A DNA stretch of 64,000 nt from Bullera alba (Eukaryota > Basidiomycota > Tremellomycetes > Tremellales > Bulleraceae): NCBI GenBank assembly GCA_001600095.1, contig BCIX01000001.1, positions 2,939,198-3,003,197 of the forward strand. Direction: 5' to 3'. Position numbers and translations under genes: made by a program. The notes under the pieces were generated by a model. That model was not told the DNA's origin and made no database searches. It saw only the letters and a program-made list of their open reading frames with translations. Shown here in pieces: positions 1 through 10,357 of the stretch (positions within the stretch are counted from its first letter, which is position 1; every line of letters starts with the position of its first letter).

Positions 1-2410
1 GTCATCGACGTAGACGTGGCGAGATGAGAGTGTGAGCTTGTGCGGGAAAAGGTGGATGTGGAGGTGCTGGTTCGGGAAACAGCAGGTCGGGATGTGTTCT
101 GGCTTTGTTGATTGGCCTCGATCAGAGAAAAGCAGTATGCGAAATTGGTCTGATGGGCAACTTTGGCGAATGTGGCCACGACTGTCGGATTGCAACCCTT
201 AAGATGGGAGGTTAGCGTCATGATAGATGGAAATTAGTCGTCCAAAACTCACCAGTAAAGGGTTCAGGTCCGAGAAGATGACCCTCTGAAGCACATCGAG
301 ATCTTTCATCCATTTCCCATCGCTCTCGCCTTCTTGGCTCTCTCCGTCCATCTCCATCTCGCCCAGGACATTGTCTCGATCCTTGTCCTCGGTGAAAGCC
401 CTCCATCGGAAGCAAAAGATGAGCAGCACGCTCTGGCAGACTGCGTAGAACAGCTGCGACTCGTCCAATTTGATTCGTCCATTCGATCCCGATTGTTGAG
501 CCTGACTTGACTTTCCATCAATATACGCCAAGAGGTACGTTAAGACCTGTCTTGCCTGCTCGTCGGTGACGAATCGAGCACGGCAAACGATAGAGCCAAT
601 GTACACTGCCGAAGCGACCCGTTGGGACATGGACAATGGCTGCGACGCTGCCGTGGGCATGGTGGTTGATGTCGCGTACAGCGCTTGTGAAACGAGCAAG
701 CCGAGGAATAGGTCGGAGTGCGATGGCGACAATGAGGAAGTGATGAAGAGAACGAAAGGGACATGCTGAGTCGCAGATGTTGGCAGAATCTGACGCGAAA
801 AGAGCGTGAGAAGCGTCTGGAAGTGTGATAGTGACTGTGCGGGCGTTGGTGTCGGTCGATTGGTCGTAATAGTGGGCGTTGGAATGGAAGATGATAGTGG
901 ATTGGGTTGCTCTGCAGTCGGTGTCGACGCACCAGAGCTGTTTGCCGTCGAGGCTAGGTGTCCAGCGGCCATCTCTGCGGCAGGCATTGGCGTCGGCCTG
1001 CCACCCATGCACTCTTGCAGATGCTGGAAAAAGTAGACCAGCATTCCATCCAGCTTTCCCTTCATCACCTTGACGGCTTCCTTCCGCTTCACCTTCGCAG
1101 CCAAGATCGCGGCTTCATCCACCAGATCTTTCTCGTCCTCGTCGCCTTCTCCCTCGCCGTCTACGGACGATAAATCGTCCGGATCTACGTCGTCGTCGCT
1201 GTCGCTGTTGTCGATAGCGGAGTCTTCGGGTACAGGCATGTCTTCGGATATGGACAGATCGAAGGGATCAATCGAAGGCAATGAGGCCGTCTGCTCTTGA
1301 TCATCCTCGTCTTCTGTTTCTTCGTCATCTTCCTCCGCTTCGACCGCTTTGGTGATCTCGACCTGTCAGACGGTCAGCTAATTCTCAAGACGTTTCTTTC
1401 TGAGCACTTACATCTATTCGGAGCATTCGATCGACGATCTGGCTCCAGACACGCTGACCCAGTTCGGGACAGTAACCGGTCATTTCACAACAGTTTCTTA
1501 CCCAGGTGGTCTGGGCGACTTCCTGCTCTCTCTTATTGGGAAAGTTCTTGGCAAGAACCGGCTGGATGACAGAGGGAAGCATTGGCATGAGTGAAAGGAG
1601 GTGCGAGAGGAGTAAGTGGTGGCGAGCGTGGTATAGTCGTCGGGTAATAGGAGTGGAGCTAGTCGACGGTATGATGTGCTCTGCTCTCCAACTTCAGCCA
1701 GTGATCCACGGCAGCACGGGGGAGAACTCACGCCATGTGAGCCCCTTGACGGCCATGTTGACGACCTCTTTCGCGAAGCCTGGCTGGGCACTGACGAGCA
1801 CACCGCAGAATCCAATGAAGATCTTCACGAACCGATCCTCTCCAGCGGCCCATTTGAGCGCGAGGACTGCAGACACGAGTGGCGCGTGAATGTCGGGTGA
1901 GAGCATGGTGACATTTGCCGTCAATGCCTTGAGGAGCGGCTGCAAGGGTTGAAGAGCGGGTATTGGCGAGGTAACAGTTGGCAGGAAGTGTGCCAGTAGA
2001 TCGTTATAGTGCTCCATTTTGCCCACCAGGGATTCTCTCAACGCATTTGGGACAAATACCGCGATCAGACCTCTCTGGAAGGCTTCCCTGTCTCTATCCC
2101 TGCTCTTGGTCCTGACATCACATTGGTCTCCGACCGATTTGGTACGCCGCGAGATTCTAGGCTTTGTCGATTCGCCTTCCGACTCTCTGGGTCGCTTCTT
2201 GCCTGCGAGAGAGGACGATCTCGAGGCGGATAACTGAAGAGAGTCACCTCCGAAAGACATGTTGGAAGAAGAGGCAGATGGCTGCCTCATGAGCTGACTC
2301 GGAGGCGGCATGTGGTGATGCTTGTTCTTGAGCGGGGTGGAAGGTGGTTGTGCGTGACGGGGGGTCTTCGACATGTGAAGCGAAGACCAGGAGGGTGCAC
2401 CCAGCGACAT
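1..2410 (-). CDS. RRN3: RNA polymerase I transcription initiation factor RRN3 (3' end outside window)
   Basis: RRN3 bridges RNA polymerase I and core factor at the rDNA promoter and is needed for rRNA transcription in the nucleolus. Proposed exons are 1732-2410, 1412-1680, 253-1362 and 197 to beyond the left edge; phases agree at every junction. Family hallmarks are the 'KNFPNKRE' and 'TGYCPELGQRVWSQI' blocks followed by 'DRMLRIDV', then a long Asp/Glu-rich stretch ('DSDDDVDPDDLSSVDGEGEG'), as in RRN3 of other eukaryotes, and later 'VATFAKVAHQTNFAYCF'. The N-terminus is a basic, Ser-rich, disordered leader of about 90 residues. The start at 2410 is the first Met of the open frame. At least 750 residues are present and the C-terminus is missing. 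The gene is divergent from the RNase III gene. Family assignment is strong; the exact first intron is less certain. Confidence 0.88.
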
Positions 2411-2880
2411 GTGCGGGCGAGCTGTCGGGTCGGTGTGATTGTGTCGCTGGATGCCGTTTTGCAGGCAGCAGGATCAATGAGAGCCTGCTATTCTAAGCTG
2501 TAGTAGGAGATACTGTGATGGTGTGAGTTGACGATACCAGCTAGTCTAGGTGTCCAGGTGAGTACTTCAACGGTCGTGCAAGCACTACCAAGGTCGTGTG
2601 CCGGATCCGCTGGCTGCTCGCTCTGAAATCTCAATCTGGAAAATGAGCGGCGAATATCCCACGTCATCAAAGTTGGCCACCCGTATCAGATGGTCTGTGC
2701 GTAGCGGTCTGAGCTGGATCTTGGCTGGATCCTGGCCTCTCTCTGCGTCTTGCATCTCAACAGATCTCAACTTCATGCCTCCTTGCCTGTCTTCATCTAT
2801 CTTGGCTTAAGAGACGCACACAACTTCCTCATCTTGACCAGATTTAGTGTTGACCATTCTACCATCGCTAATCACCCAAT
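2411..2880. promoter_or_regulatory. Divergent intergenic region, RRN3 / RNase III
   Basis: These 470 bases separate two genes transcribed away from each other and must hold both promoters. I see no convincing ORF, RNA gene or named motif. A T/C-rich stretch just before 2881 fits a fungal 5' leader. Confidence 0.5.
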
Positions 2881-4329
2881 ATGCCAGCCAAGAACGCAAG
2901 ACTGGTCAACGGACTGCTCAACGCAAGTTTCATCTTGCAGAACTTACCGGAAGACCTGGTCCTTCCTCCCTTACCTCCAATCGCTGACCCAGCCCTCGAG
3001 CGCACAGCTCTTACCCACGTGTCATTCCACGGTATAAAGAGAAGAGATGATGACTTTGATCTCGAGCAAGCAGAGGAGATCCTCGATTATGAGAAGCTGG
3101 AGTTTGTGGGGGATGGGATATTGGGTGAGCACTGCGCAGTGTTGAGATCTGCTCTCATTATTGTCATGTTACTAAACAGACTTACTATTTAGGTGGCCTT
3201 GTCACACCACTCTGTCACGACTTATACCCCAATCTCCGTCAAGGCGCCTCTACGGTAAGTAAGCTATGGTGCTCATGCAGTGTCAAGTGATGCACTCATG
3301 TCTGAAGCGAGGCTTCGTTGACCTCCATCATCTCGTGATCCAAGCTTACGACTGTCCTTATAGCTACTGAAGACAGGTATGGTGGCGAACACTACCTTAG
3401 CTTTGATCGCAGACGCCTACAAGCTACCCCAAAAGCTCAAGACCTCCCCCGACGCATTCTACGCCGCGCCATCCTCAATCAAGGTCAAAGCGTCCGTCTT
3501 CGAGAGCTGGGTGGCGGGGGTGTATTATTCCCAGCTAGCGGAGATCATCAAGAGGAGAAGCAACCAAGAGCCTCACATAGAAGCCCCCGAAGACGGATCC
3601 GTGCAAGACTCGGTCGAAGTCGTCTTCAAGGAAAGCCCCGAAAACTCACCAAAAGTCTCTCATCCCGACACCCCTCCAGTCGACGAAACGGAAGCCGATA
3701 TGGATGCGGTGGAGGATGAATGCGGTAGCGGTAGCGACTCGGACGATCCGATCACCTATGTCTCCAGGCTATTCCGGCCCATGCGAGAGATGTCCTCCTC
3801 AAGCCGAGAGTCCGTCTCCACCACAGCATCCCAAATCCCAGACGTCCCAACCATTCCCGATGCTTACCACATAGCCCAGGGCGAAGCCATAGCCTTTCTC
3901 AATGCGTGGATCCGCCCTCTCTTCACCCCGATCGCGCACTACACCATGCACTGTATCCAGGAATACAAGGTCCAGTTGACGAAAGAGCAAACCAGGGCCC
4001 CGCTCGAACAGGGCGAACAGGAAGGGGATGATGCACGGGCAGTGGGCGCAAAATCCGCTTTGTCAACCTACACCAGTAAGAAGTTTCATTCGTTGCCGGT
4101 GTATACATATGACAGAGCCAGCGGAGGGTTCTGGAGGGCAAAATGTGCCGTTGTGGATGATCAGGGCAACTCGCTGTGAGTGTTGCGACACCGGTTGGTC
4201 TTCGCGGAGATGCCGCTTGGCTGACTTTATCGATGCTGTAGCGAGGCTATCGCGGTGCGGGCAAATCAGAGACAGGCATCGATGGTCGCGGCGTACCGCA
4301 TCTGCCGTCAGCTCAAGTTCGTGAAGTGA
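2881..4329 (+). CDS. RNase III family protein with dsRNA-binding domain; one catalytic Asp replaced
   Basis: Proposed exons 2881-3124, 3193-3254, 3364-4175 and 4242-4329 give 401 residues. Residues 30-160 form an RNase III domain: the signature 'YEKLEFVGDGIL' carries E71, E74 and D78, and the closing helix reads 'KASVFESWVAGVYY'. In active enzymes that helix has Asp-x-x-Glu ('ADVFEA'); here S146 stands where the Asp is expected while E149 is kept. About 180 low-complexity acidic/Ser residues follow, then a dsRBD-like C-terminus ('GGFWRAKCAVVDD' ... 'AYRICRQLK'). No mitochondrial targeting sequence is evident. The architecture resembles Rnt1-type nucleases, which process pre-rRNA and snRNA in the nucleus. 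The replaced Asp leaves activity open, and a structural or RNA-binding role is possible. The family call is firm; exact orthology is not. Confidence 0.82.
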
Positions 4330-4475
4330 GGAGTCGTCTTTGTGGTGGTGGAAGGGTAGTAAGCGGGGATCAGCTAGAGAAACCTATACATACTCTAGGA
4401 ATACAAAACGTCCTATCTTGACTATGTGATACATGTACTACCCCTCTCGCTCCGAAGCTCCATACACATCTTCCA

Positions 4476-5084
4476 TCATGCGGCCTGTACCCCTGGACGC
4501 TCCTCCTGAAGCTGCTTGATCAGATCTCTCCATCGTTTCGCGCGTCCTTCCCTCCCTAGGCCATCATCCACTTCACTCAACATCTCCAGCGCTCTTATCC
4601 TCAGAGATAGCACATCCTTCGCCGGAGGCGTATCCCTGGCCCCTAGGACTTCCGACCTTACAGGCCCATCCTCCACGGTGCCGTCCTCTTTTTCCGTAAC
4701 ACCTGTCCTGGCGCCGTCCGCCCCTGCTCCACCGATGTCTCCAATTCCAAGCCCTGTCTGGTCGCTAATGCTCTCTATCCTCTTGGCACGCTTTGATATC
4801 GCTTTACACCTCCTCTCCACGATCGTCAACTCTGCTTCGGCGGGCGCAAAGCCAGGGAGTCTATCGTCCAAATGGGCTCTTGCCAACTCCAGCCGTAATT
4901 CCAATTCCTGCAGCACTCTCGAACCATCGGTCTCCTGCGAGGATCCACCTTGATTGTTGCTGATCAAATGCAGTTTGGCAGACAGAAGCTGTATACGCTC
5001 GTCGTGTGGAAGAGTTGGCGACGAGAGCAACTTGTTCAAGAAGGCGACGTTGAGTAAAGGCGATGAGAGGATATTTGGTGGCAT
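4476..5084 (-). CDS. Hypothetical protein, 202 aa, helical
   Basis: A single uninterrupted frame of 202 residues that I do not recognise. The first 110 residues look helical and charged ('PHDERIQLLSAKLHLIS', 'LELRLELARAHL', 'RRCKAISKRAKRIESI'), which suggests coiled coil. A Gly/Asp/Glu-rich linker follows, then a second helical segment ('LSLRIRALEMLSEVDDGLG', 'AKRWRDLIKQLQEERPG'). No signal peptide, membrane segment or catalytic motif is visible. It converges with the RNase III gene, 146 bases away. The low-complexity linker flanked by helices and the clean start and stop favour a real gene, but without comparison the case rests on ORF quality alone. Confidence 0.6.
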   Translation of the reverse strand: MPPNILSSPLLNVAFLNKLLSSPTLPHDERIQLLSAKLHLISNNQGGSSQETDGSRVLQELELRLELARAHLDDRLPGFAPAEAELTIVERRCKAISKRAKRIESISDQTGLGIGDIGGAGADGARTGVTEKEDGTVEDGPVRSEVLGARDTPPAKDVLSLRIRALEMLSEVDDGLGREGRAKRWRDLIKQLQEERPGVQAA

Positions 5085-5599
5085 GACGCCAGGTCGTGGT
5101 GGATTGCTCTTCTTGGACGCTACCTCATCGATGTTCCGGCCCCTTCATACCGTAGCGAATTGGCGAGCGGATGCAGTACTGGAGTAGCGACGTATGCTGC
5201 TTAGGTGAGAATGAATGCACGGCTCGAACAGCTGGAGGCCGCTAGGTAGTGAGCGTCGAAGGGGGCAAATTCTCATGCTCGCGCCTCGACGCGCGACTGA
5301 TTTCTTTCCCGTGCTCGCTGCCAGCTGCGTGAGTCTGGGGAGCTACAACTTGAGGCGTAACGGAGGAGCATCTTCAATACGGTACATGCCCTAGGACGGC
5401 AGGGTCTCCAGATCGGACAGGCATATGACCATGCGATGTTATGCTCATACGACCATGCATTTCATAAAGATACAGATCACTTCGTCCATGGTCGTAAGAC
5501 CGCCCCTGCCCAAGGCACAGAAACGACCACTCGTTACGTACTCGCCAATGCCTATAGATTCCCTACTATAGCACTCCCTAGAACTCCCCAGTACTCCCT
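5085..5599. other. Intergenic, no gene seen
   Basis: These 515 bases lie between the 5' end of the 202-aa hypothetical gene and the 3' end of the UBE2S-like gene, both on the minus strand. They should hold the promoter of the former and the terminator of the latter. Short frames here show no recognisable protein. Confidence 0.4.
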
Positions 5600-6928
5600 C
5601 TATAGCCTCTTCAGACCCCGCTTCGCCGTCGTCTTGGGCTTGGACGCGGTTTTCACCACTTCCTTCTCCTTGACCGCGCCTTTGACCGCTTTCACCGGTT
5701 CATCCTCCATCACCGCTGTTGAGACTGTTGCCGGGCTTTGCTCCTGCCTTGCATGATTCTGGAGAGGGGTTGGTCGCGACGCTGAAGTCGGAGCAGTGAG
5801 CGTGGTCGAAGACGTGGTAGATGACGATGAGTTGGGCGGGCGGTTCTGTGATTGAGTGTTGGGTGCGATGGACGAAGAGGTCTTGTTGCTGTTGGAACCA
5901 CTTGGGCCATTCCTGAACTCAGGCGGTGGTACCTGCCAGTTCATGTCAGCTAGGAAAGACTTTATGGGGTCTCATACAGCAGCTACTTCGACAACGCAAG
6001 AGACCACATGGACATACCTTCGGAGTGGCATGAATTGACGTCATGAGTCGAGCGTACTAGGCTCAGGTCAGCTATACCGTACACAGACGTGCAGCTGTGG
6101 CTGTGAGTGAGAAGCCATGTACCTACCTTGCAATAGCCATCGTAATCCGCCAGCAGCTGCTTGCCTGACTCCTCATCCAGCGCGCTCTCCGGGTTCGGGT
6201 ATATCAACAAGCATTTGATCGTCTATGGGGGCAAGCGTCAGCACCGTCGACTCTCGCTTCTCAACCGGCGCTGCATATGACAGTCGCAACGCCAGTGTTC
6301 GCCTGGCTCGCAGGGCTTCCGGATATTTACTCACCACTAGAACATGGCCCACTCCGTACTCCTTCTTCCAGCCTTTTTTCAGCGTATCGACACAGATTTC
6401 CCCCGATTTCGACATGTTAGGGTGGAAGATCTTGGTCAACATGGTACCTTCGTATCGTAAGCATAGCTGAAACAACAGACCCGATGGATCCGACAGCTAA
6501 GATGCTCGCAACTCACACTTTGGTGGGACATTTGGATACTCTGGACCGAAATTGAACCGTATCCTGAAGTATCCACCTTCGTATGGCGTGCCAGCTGCGC
6601 CAATGATCAGCCCTGATCTCCTAGCTAAGCTCTCCCGTGCGTCCACATCTTCCGAGGCGGGCATCAAGCGCATGTTCAACAACATTGGTCCTTCCTTCCG
6701 ACCCCCTTTGTGCTTGTTGTGGCTGAACGCGACATACCTGGCCCTTGAACCCATCCTTCGATCGCCGTCAGGTCCTCTTCATCCACCACTATCCTCACAC
6801 CCTCAGGAGGATCCGATCTCAGCGTCACAACCTCCCTCGAGAGAAGTCGGAGTGCTTGTGGGGTGAGCGACTATCCGAAGTTAGCTGGTTGTTTACCTAC
6901 GCGTCGATTTGAAGGAAAAGCTCACCAT
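5600..6928 (-). CDS. UBE2S: Ubiquitin-conjugating enzyme E2, UBE2S type
   Basis: Proposed exons 6926-6928 (ATG alone), 6738-6870, 6517-6594, 6335-6447, 6127-6222, 6018-6056 and 5600-5932 encode 264 residues with every phase consistent. The UBC fold spans about residues 1-150: '[20 protein letters not shown]', the HPN motif 'KIFHPN' at 77-82, active-site C90 in '[13 protein letters not shown]', then '[20 protein letters not shown]'. These blocks match UBE2S, the E2 that extends Lys11-linked chains on substrates of the anaphase-promoting complex, better than other E2s. A Ser/Thr-rich, then Lys-rich tail ends in 'KRGLKRL', close to the Leu-Arg-Arg-Leu tail with which animal UBE2S docks on APC/C. 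The N-terminus '[18 protein letters not shown]' matches helix 1, so the ATG-only first exon is well supported. Confidence 0.87.
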
Positions 6929-7405
6929 AATTCCCTGATTGCTAGCTTGTCGTGTCGACTGCGTGAGGAGTTACAAGGATTTACTGAGTACTTGCTCAAG
7001 CGACAGAGGACTTGTGCAATGTATGCTCGGTGATGTTGTTGCTGGTTGAGTATGAAATCTACCAGTTCTACCAGTTCAGTTGTTCCAACCCATGGCCTGG
7101 CATGGCGAGTGTCAACAAATGCAGCGGAACCAAAAACAAGAGGTCAAACTTGGCCGATTGAGATTTGAGATGGCAAGTGAGATGATGATCGACCAGTCCC
7201 GACTCTCGCAGCAACCCCAACCCATGCTGGAATGCTGACAGTCCTTCTGGTCGCTTGATTGGTACAGGGCAACTGATTATACTGACATGCATTGTCCGCA
7301 TTGACGCATTATTATTGAACCCTTTCGCGTCTGAAGGTTTCTCCTAAGCTCGCCCAGGACGCGCTCAACGAGCGTCAGGCGATGCGATTTCAGCTTAGGT
7401 TTCTC
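6929..7405. other. Intergenic, no gene seen
   Basis: These 477 bases lie between the UBE2S-like start codon and the stop codon of the MFS transporter, both minus-strand. They would carry the UBE2S promoter and the transporter terminator. The short frame at 7068-7301 has no recognisable feature and is not called. Confidence 0.4.
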
Positions 7406-9895
7406 CTATCTCGGCACTTTGCTCAAGACCCCCTGCTCGGCTTCTGCCTCTGGGCTGACTGGCGGTTTCTCTTCGACGTCTTCTGACTCTGTTGACGGTA
7501 TAGGCTGTCGATGCCTGTCCAAGCTGTAGTTCTTGGTGAACAAAGTGATCTAGACAATCCGGTCAGTCCCCATTTTCACACGAAGCGGCCCTGGCTGGCT
7601 ATGGCAGGGTCACGATAGCCTCTCTTACTCACGACTAAGGCGAAACCAAGCAGCCCACAGCCAATGATCCAACACAACTTGAAAGAATCCGAAAAGGCAT
7701 TCAACACCTCGATCTTGGTGATCTCATCTGGGATCTCCTGTAACGCTCGGTAATCCTCCGTATTGCGAGGTACCTTGAACTCGGAACCGTAACCCGGTAT
7801 TTTGCTAAATTTCGTTCGCAGTTCCGAGTTGAGCAATGCAGTGAATATAGCCACTCCTACACACAGGCTCAATTCAGCTGTCCGACCGCACTCCATTGAT
7901 AGGTATTGCAACTCACCGACTGACGCGGCTATTGACCTGACTAGCATCACGGCCATCATGCTCGCGGCCATGTCCTTATCTGGCATAGCGGCCTGCACGA
8001 TCATCATGGGCGTTTGTATGGCGAGCCCGATTCCAGCACCGGGCAGAATCTGAATGCCCTCCTGAGTCGCATACGACACGTCTCGCTTGAGCAAAGCGGC
8101 AAAGAGGCCGTATCCGAGACACGACATGAAATGTCCCGCCCACACGATCGGTCGTGTGATCTGCCATCGATTGGTGATCTGACCAGAGATGATGACAAAG
8201 ACCGAGGTGACTAGGGAGAAGGGGATGATTGCCTCGCCGGACTTGAGCGAGTCGAAACCCCTCACCTAAGCGAATATCAGATGTGATCGTACGAGATGGA
8301 TGATGTATGCTCACTCCTTGGAAGAACTGAGGAAGGAGGAAATTCGCCGGCATGAAGATCATAGAGTTCATGAAGGCGCCAATGGTGAAGAAGAGTGTCG
8401 TCCGATTCCGCATCAGACGCTACGCGCCGTTCGATCAGTCATTGATCCCAACCTGATCATTCTTGTGACTTACAGGAGGTATAATAGCATTACGCTTAGT
8501 GCGGAACGAGTGTATTATGCTGAGTATAAGCAGCACACCACCGCTGACAATCGTTGCGTAGGCTGAAGGCGCATCAAAGCCTTCGTCTGCGGCCTGGGAG
8601 AAGCCAACGATGATGAGCGCCGCGCCGCACATGATAAGGATTCTGCAAAGGACAGGACAGGTAAGCTTGATCCTGAGTTGGCTGAGCTATAGTGTACTCA
8701 CAGGCCAATGAAGTCGAAGGATTTGCGCAGTCCTTGCACTGAGGCGCCAGTCGGTTTCTTCAGATGTAACGTGAAGAACAGGGCCAGGAAGGCAACTCCG
8801 CAAGTTGGCAAGTTGAGGTCTGTTACGTTCAGCCTACATCCCGTTACTGTTTCGGCTCGACTCACAGAAGCACCATCTCCTACACTCCGGATCAGCATCG
8901 ATCACCTACGCTTACGAGCGATCGGATTACTCACCACGTCGTCTTCTGGGTGATCAATCCTCCCAGAATGGGACCCATGACCGCGGCGACGCCGAATCCG
9001 GCTCCGAGATAACCTTGATACGCGGCCCTCTTGTGCATCGGCACAATATCCCCAATGATAATCATCGTCAGACCAATGATCGGTCCACCCCCAAGACCAG
9101 TGAGAAACCTCGCCGCGATGAGCATTTCTATGCTTGTTGAAGCACCACAAACGGCTGAAAAGACCAAGAGGAGGAGAATGGCAGCGAGGAGCATCTGCTT
9201 TCGACCGATAATGTCAGACACTCGACCATTGATGGGCATCAGAAGCGTCTGCGCAAGGAGATATGACTGCAAGGACGGTCAGACCGGCGCTATGGGGTGA
9301 TGACTCGGGGACAAGGTACTCACTGTACCTATCCAGGAGAATTGGGTATGTGAAGCATTCAGCTCGGCAGCGATCGTCGGTAATGCTGTAGCGATGATCT
9401 ATGGCTCTTAGCCCAACTTCACAGTCAATACAGAACAGAGCCGACTCACCGTCTGATCCATTGAGGCGATGAAGAGTACCAGACACAGCGCAGGCATCAC
9501 CAAAAGCAGGTTGTTCTTCGGCTGCTCGTCGCCTATGAGTCAGGTCAGCATTCTGCAACTCGAACAACATATGCCTTAGTGAACGCACCAAATACATGGT
9601 GATCCTCTTCCTCTGCTGCTTCACCACTGAACTTTCTTCCAGCTGCCTCCAGCTCATCGCCCTTGATTGACGAAGCGTCCGTTTCATCATACACGCTGAG
9701 TTTTCGCGGCTGCCCAGCAGGACCCGCAAGTCCACCGCCGTCTGTCCGACTACTCTTGCTGATCCTGCTGGCGCGACTGTTCATCCTATGAATGTCTTCC
9801 AGCATGACTGCCCCAGCAGCCGCGTCCGCCGGCGCGCCCGCCGACGCTGGGATCACGCTGGCATTGCTGTCTTGGCGGTGAAATCGATTCGACAT
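7406..9895 (-). CDS. MFS transporter, DHA2 (14-TM drug:H+ antiporter-like) family
   Basis: A plasma- or vacuolar-membrane secondary transporter spread over about ten exons. A 110-residue Ser/Asp/Glu-rich cytosolic N-terminus leads into TM1 'LLLVMPALCLVLFIASMDQT' followed by 'IIATALPTIAAEL', the D1 motif of drug:H+ antiporters. Motif A is 'NGRVSDIIGRKQML' and motif C is 'GFGVAAVMGPILGG'. Many later hydrophobic segments are present ('IIPFSLVTSVFVIISG', 'CWIIGCGLLGFAL'). The C-terminus 'FTKNYSLDRHRQPIPS' ... 'LSKVPR' is reached through an intron at about 7530-7615. Relatives include fungal efflux pumps and vacuolar basic amino acid transporters (VBA type); sequence alone does not settle the substrate. 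The start at 9895 is the first Met of the open frame. Confidence 0.85.
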
Positions 9896-10357
9896 GGGTG
9901 TGAGTGATTCGACAAATTAGCCCTAAACAAATCGTCAAACGCGAACACGAAACAGACTATGGTACAAAGGTGAGCGATCACCTCTACTTCTATACACTAG
10001 AGTACATGGCACGTCCTCCTCACTCCGCCTTGCTGACTGATGACCCGTAGACGGCCTGCATGGTGATGAAAAATCTCTCGCCTCCTTCCCCCACTCTACC
10101 ATCGGTCAAACCCGTCAATCTAAATCGCTTCGGCCCGGACAACGCCGTTAGAGCGTGTAACGGGATGTACCTTGTCCGAAGAGCTTGGCCCAGGCCATTC
10201 CCAGCCCTGCCAGCATCCCGATAGTGGAGTACACTGCAGTGGGCGTGGACTGTGAGCGCGACTTTGTATTTATTTGATACAACGATAATGCCTCAGAGAG
10301 CGAGAGCACGAATACACAGAACAACCCCAGCCCCTGAAAAGCTCCGGTACCCGGCGT
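9896..10357. other. Intergenic, no gene seen
   Basis: These 462 bases lie between the MFS start and the ING-like stop, both on the minus strand. They include the MFS promoter. No coding or RNA feature could be supported. Confidence 0.4.

Noticed and set aside
2881..4329. Mitochondrial ribosomal protein mL44 (also RNase III plus dsRBD)
   Set aside because: No mitochondrial presequence is visible and four of the acidic signature residues are kept, unlike the more degraded mL44 sites. Orthology still needs a tree.
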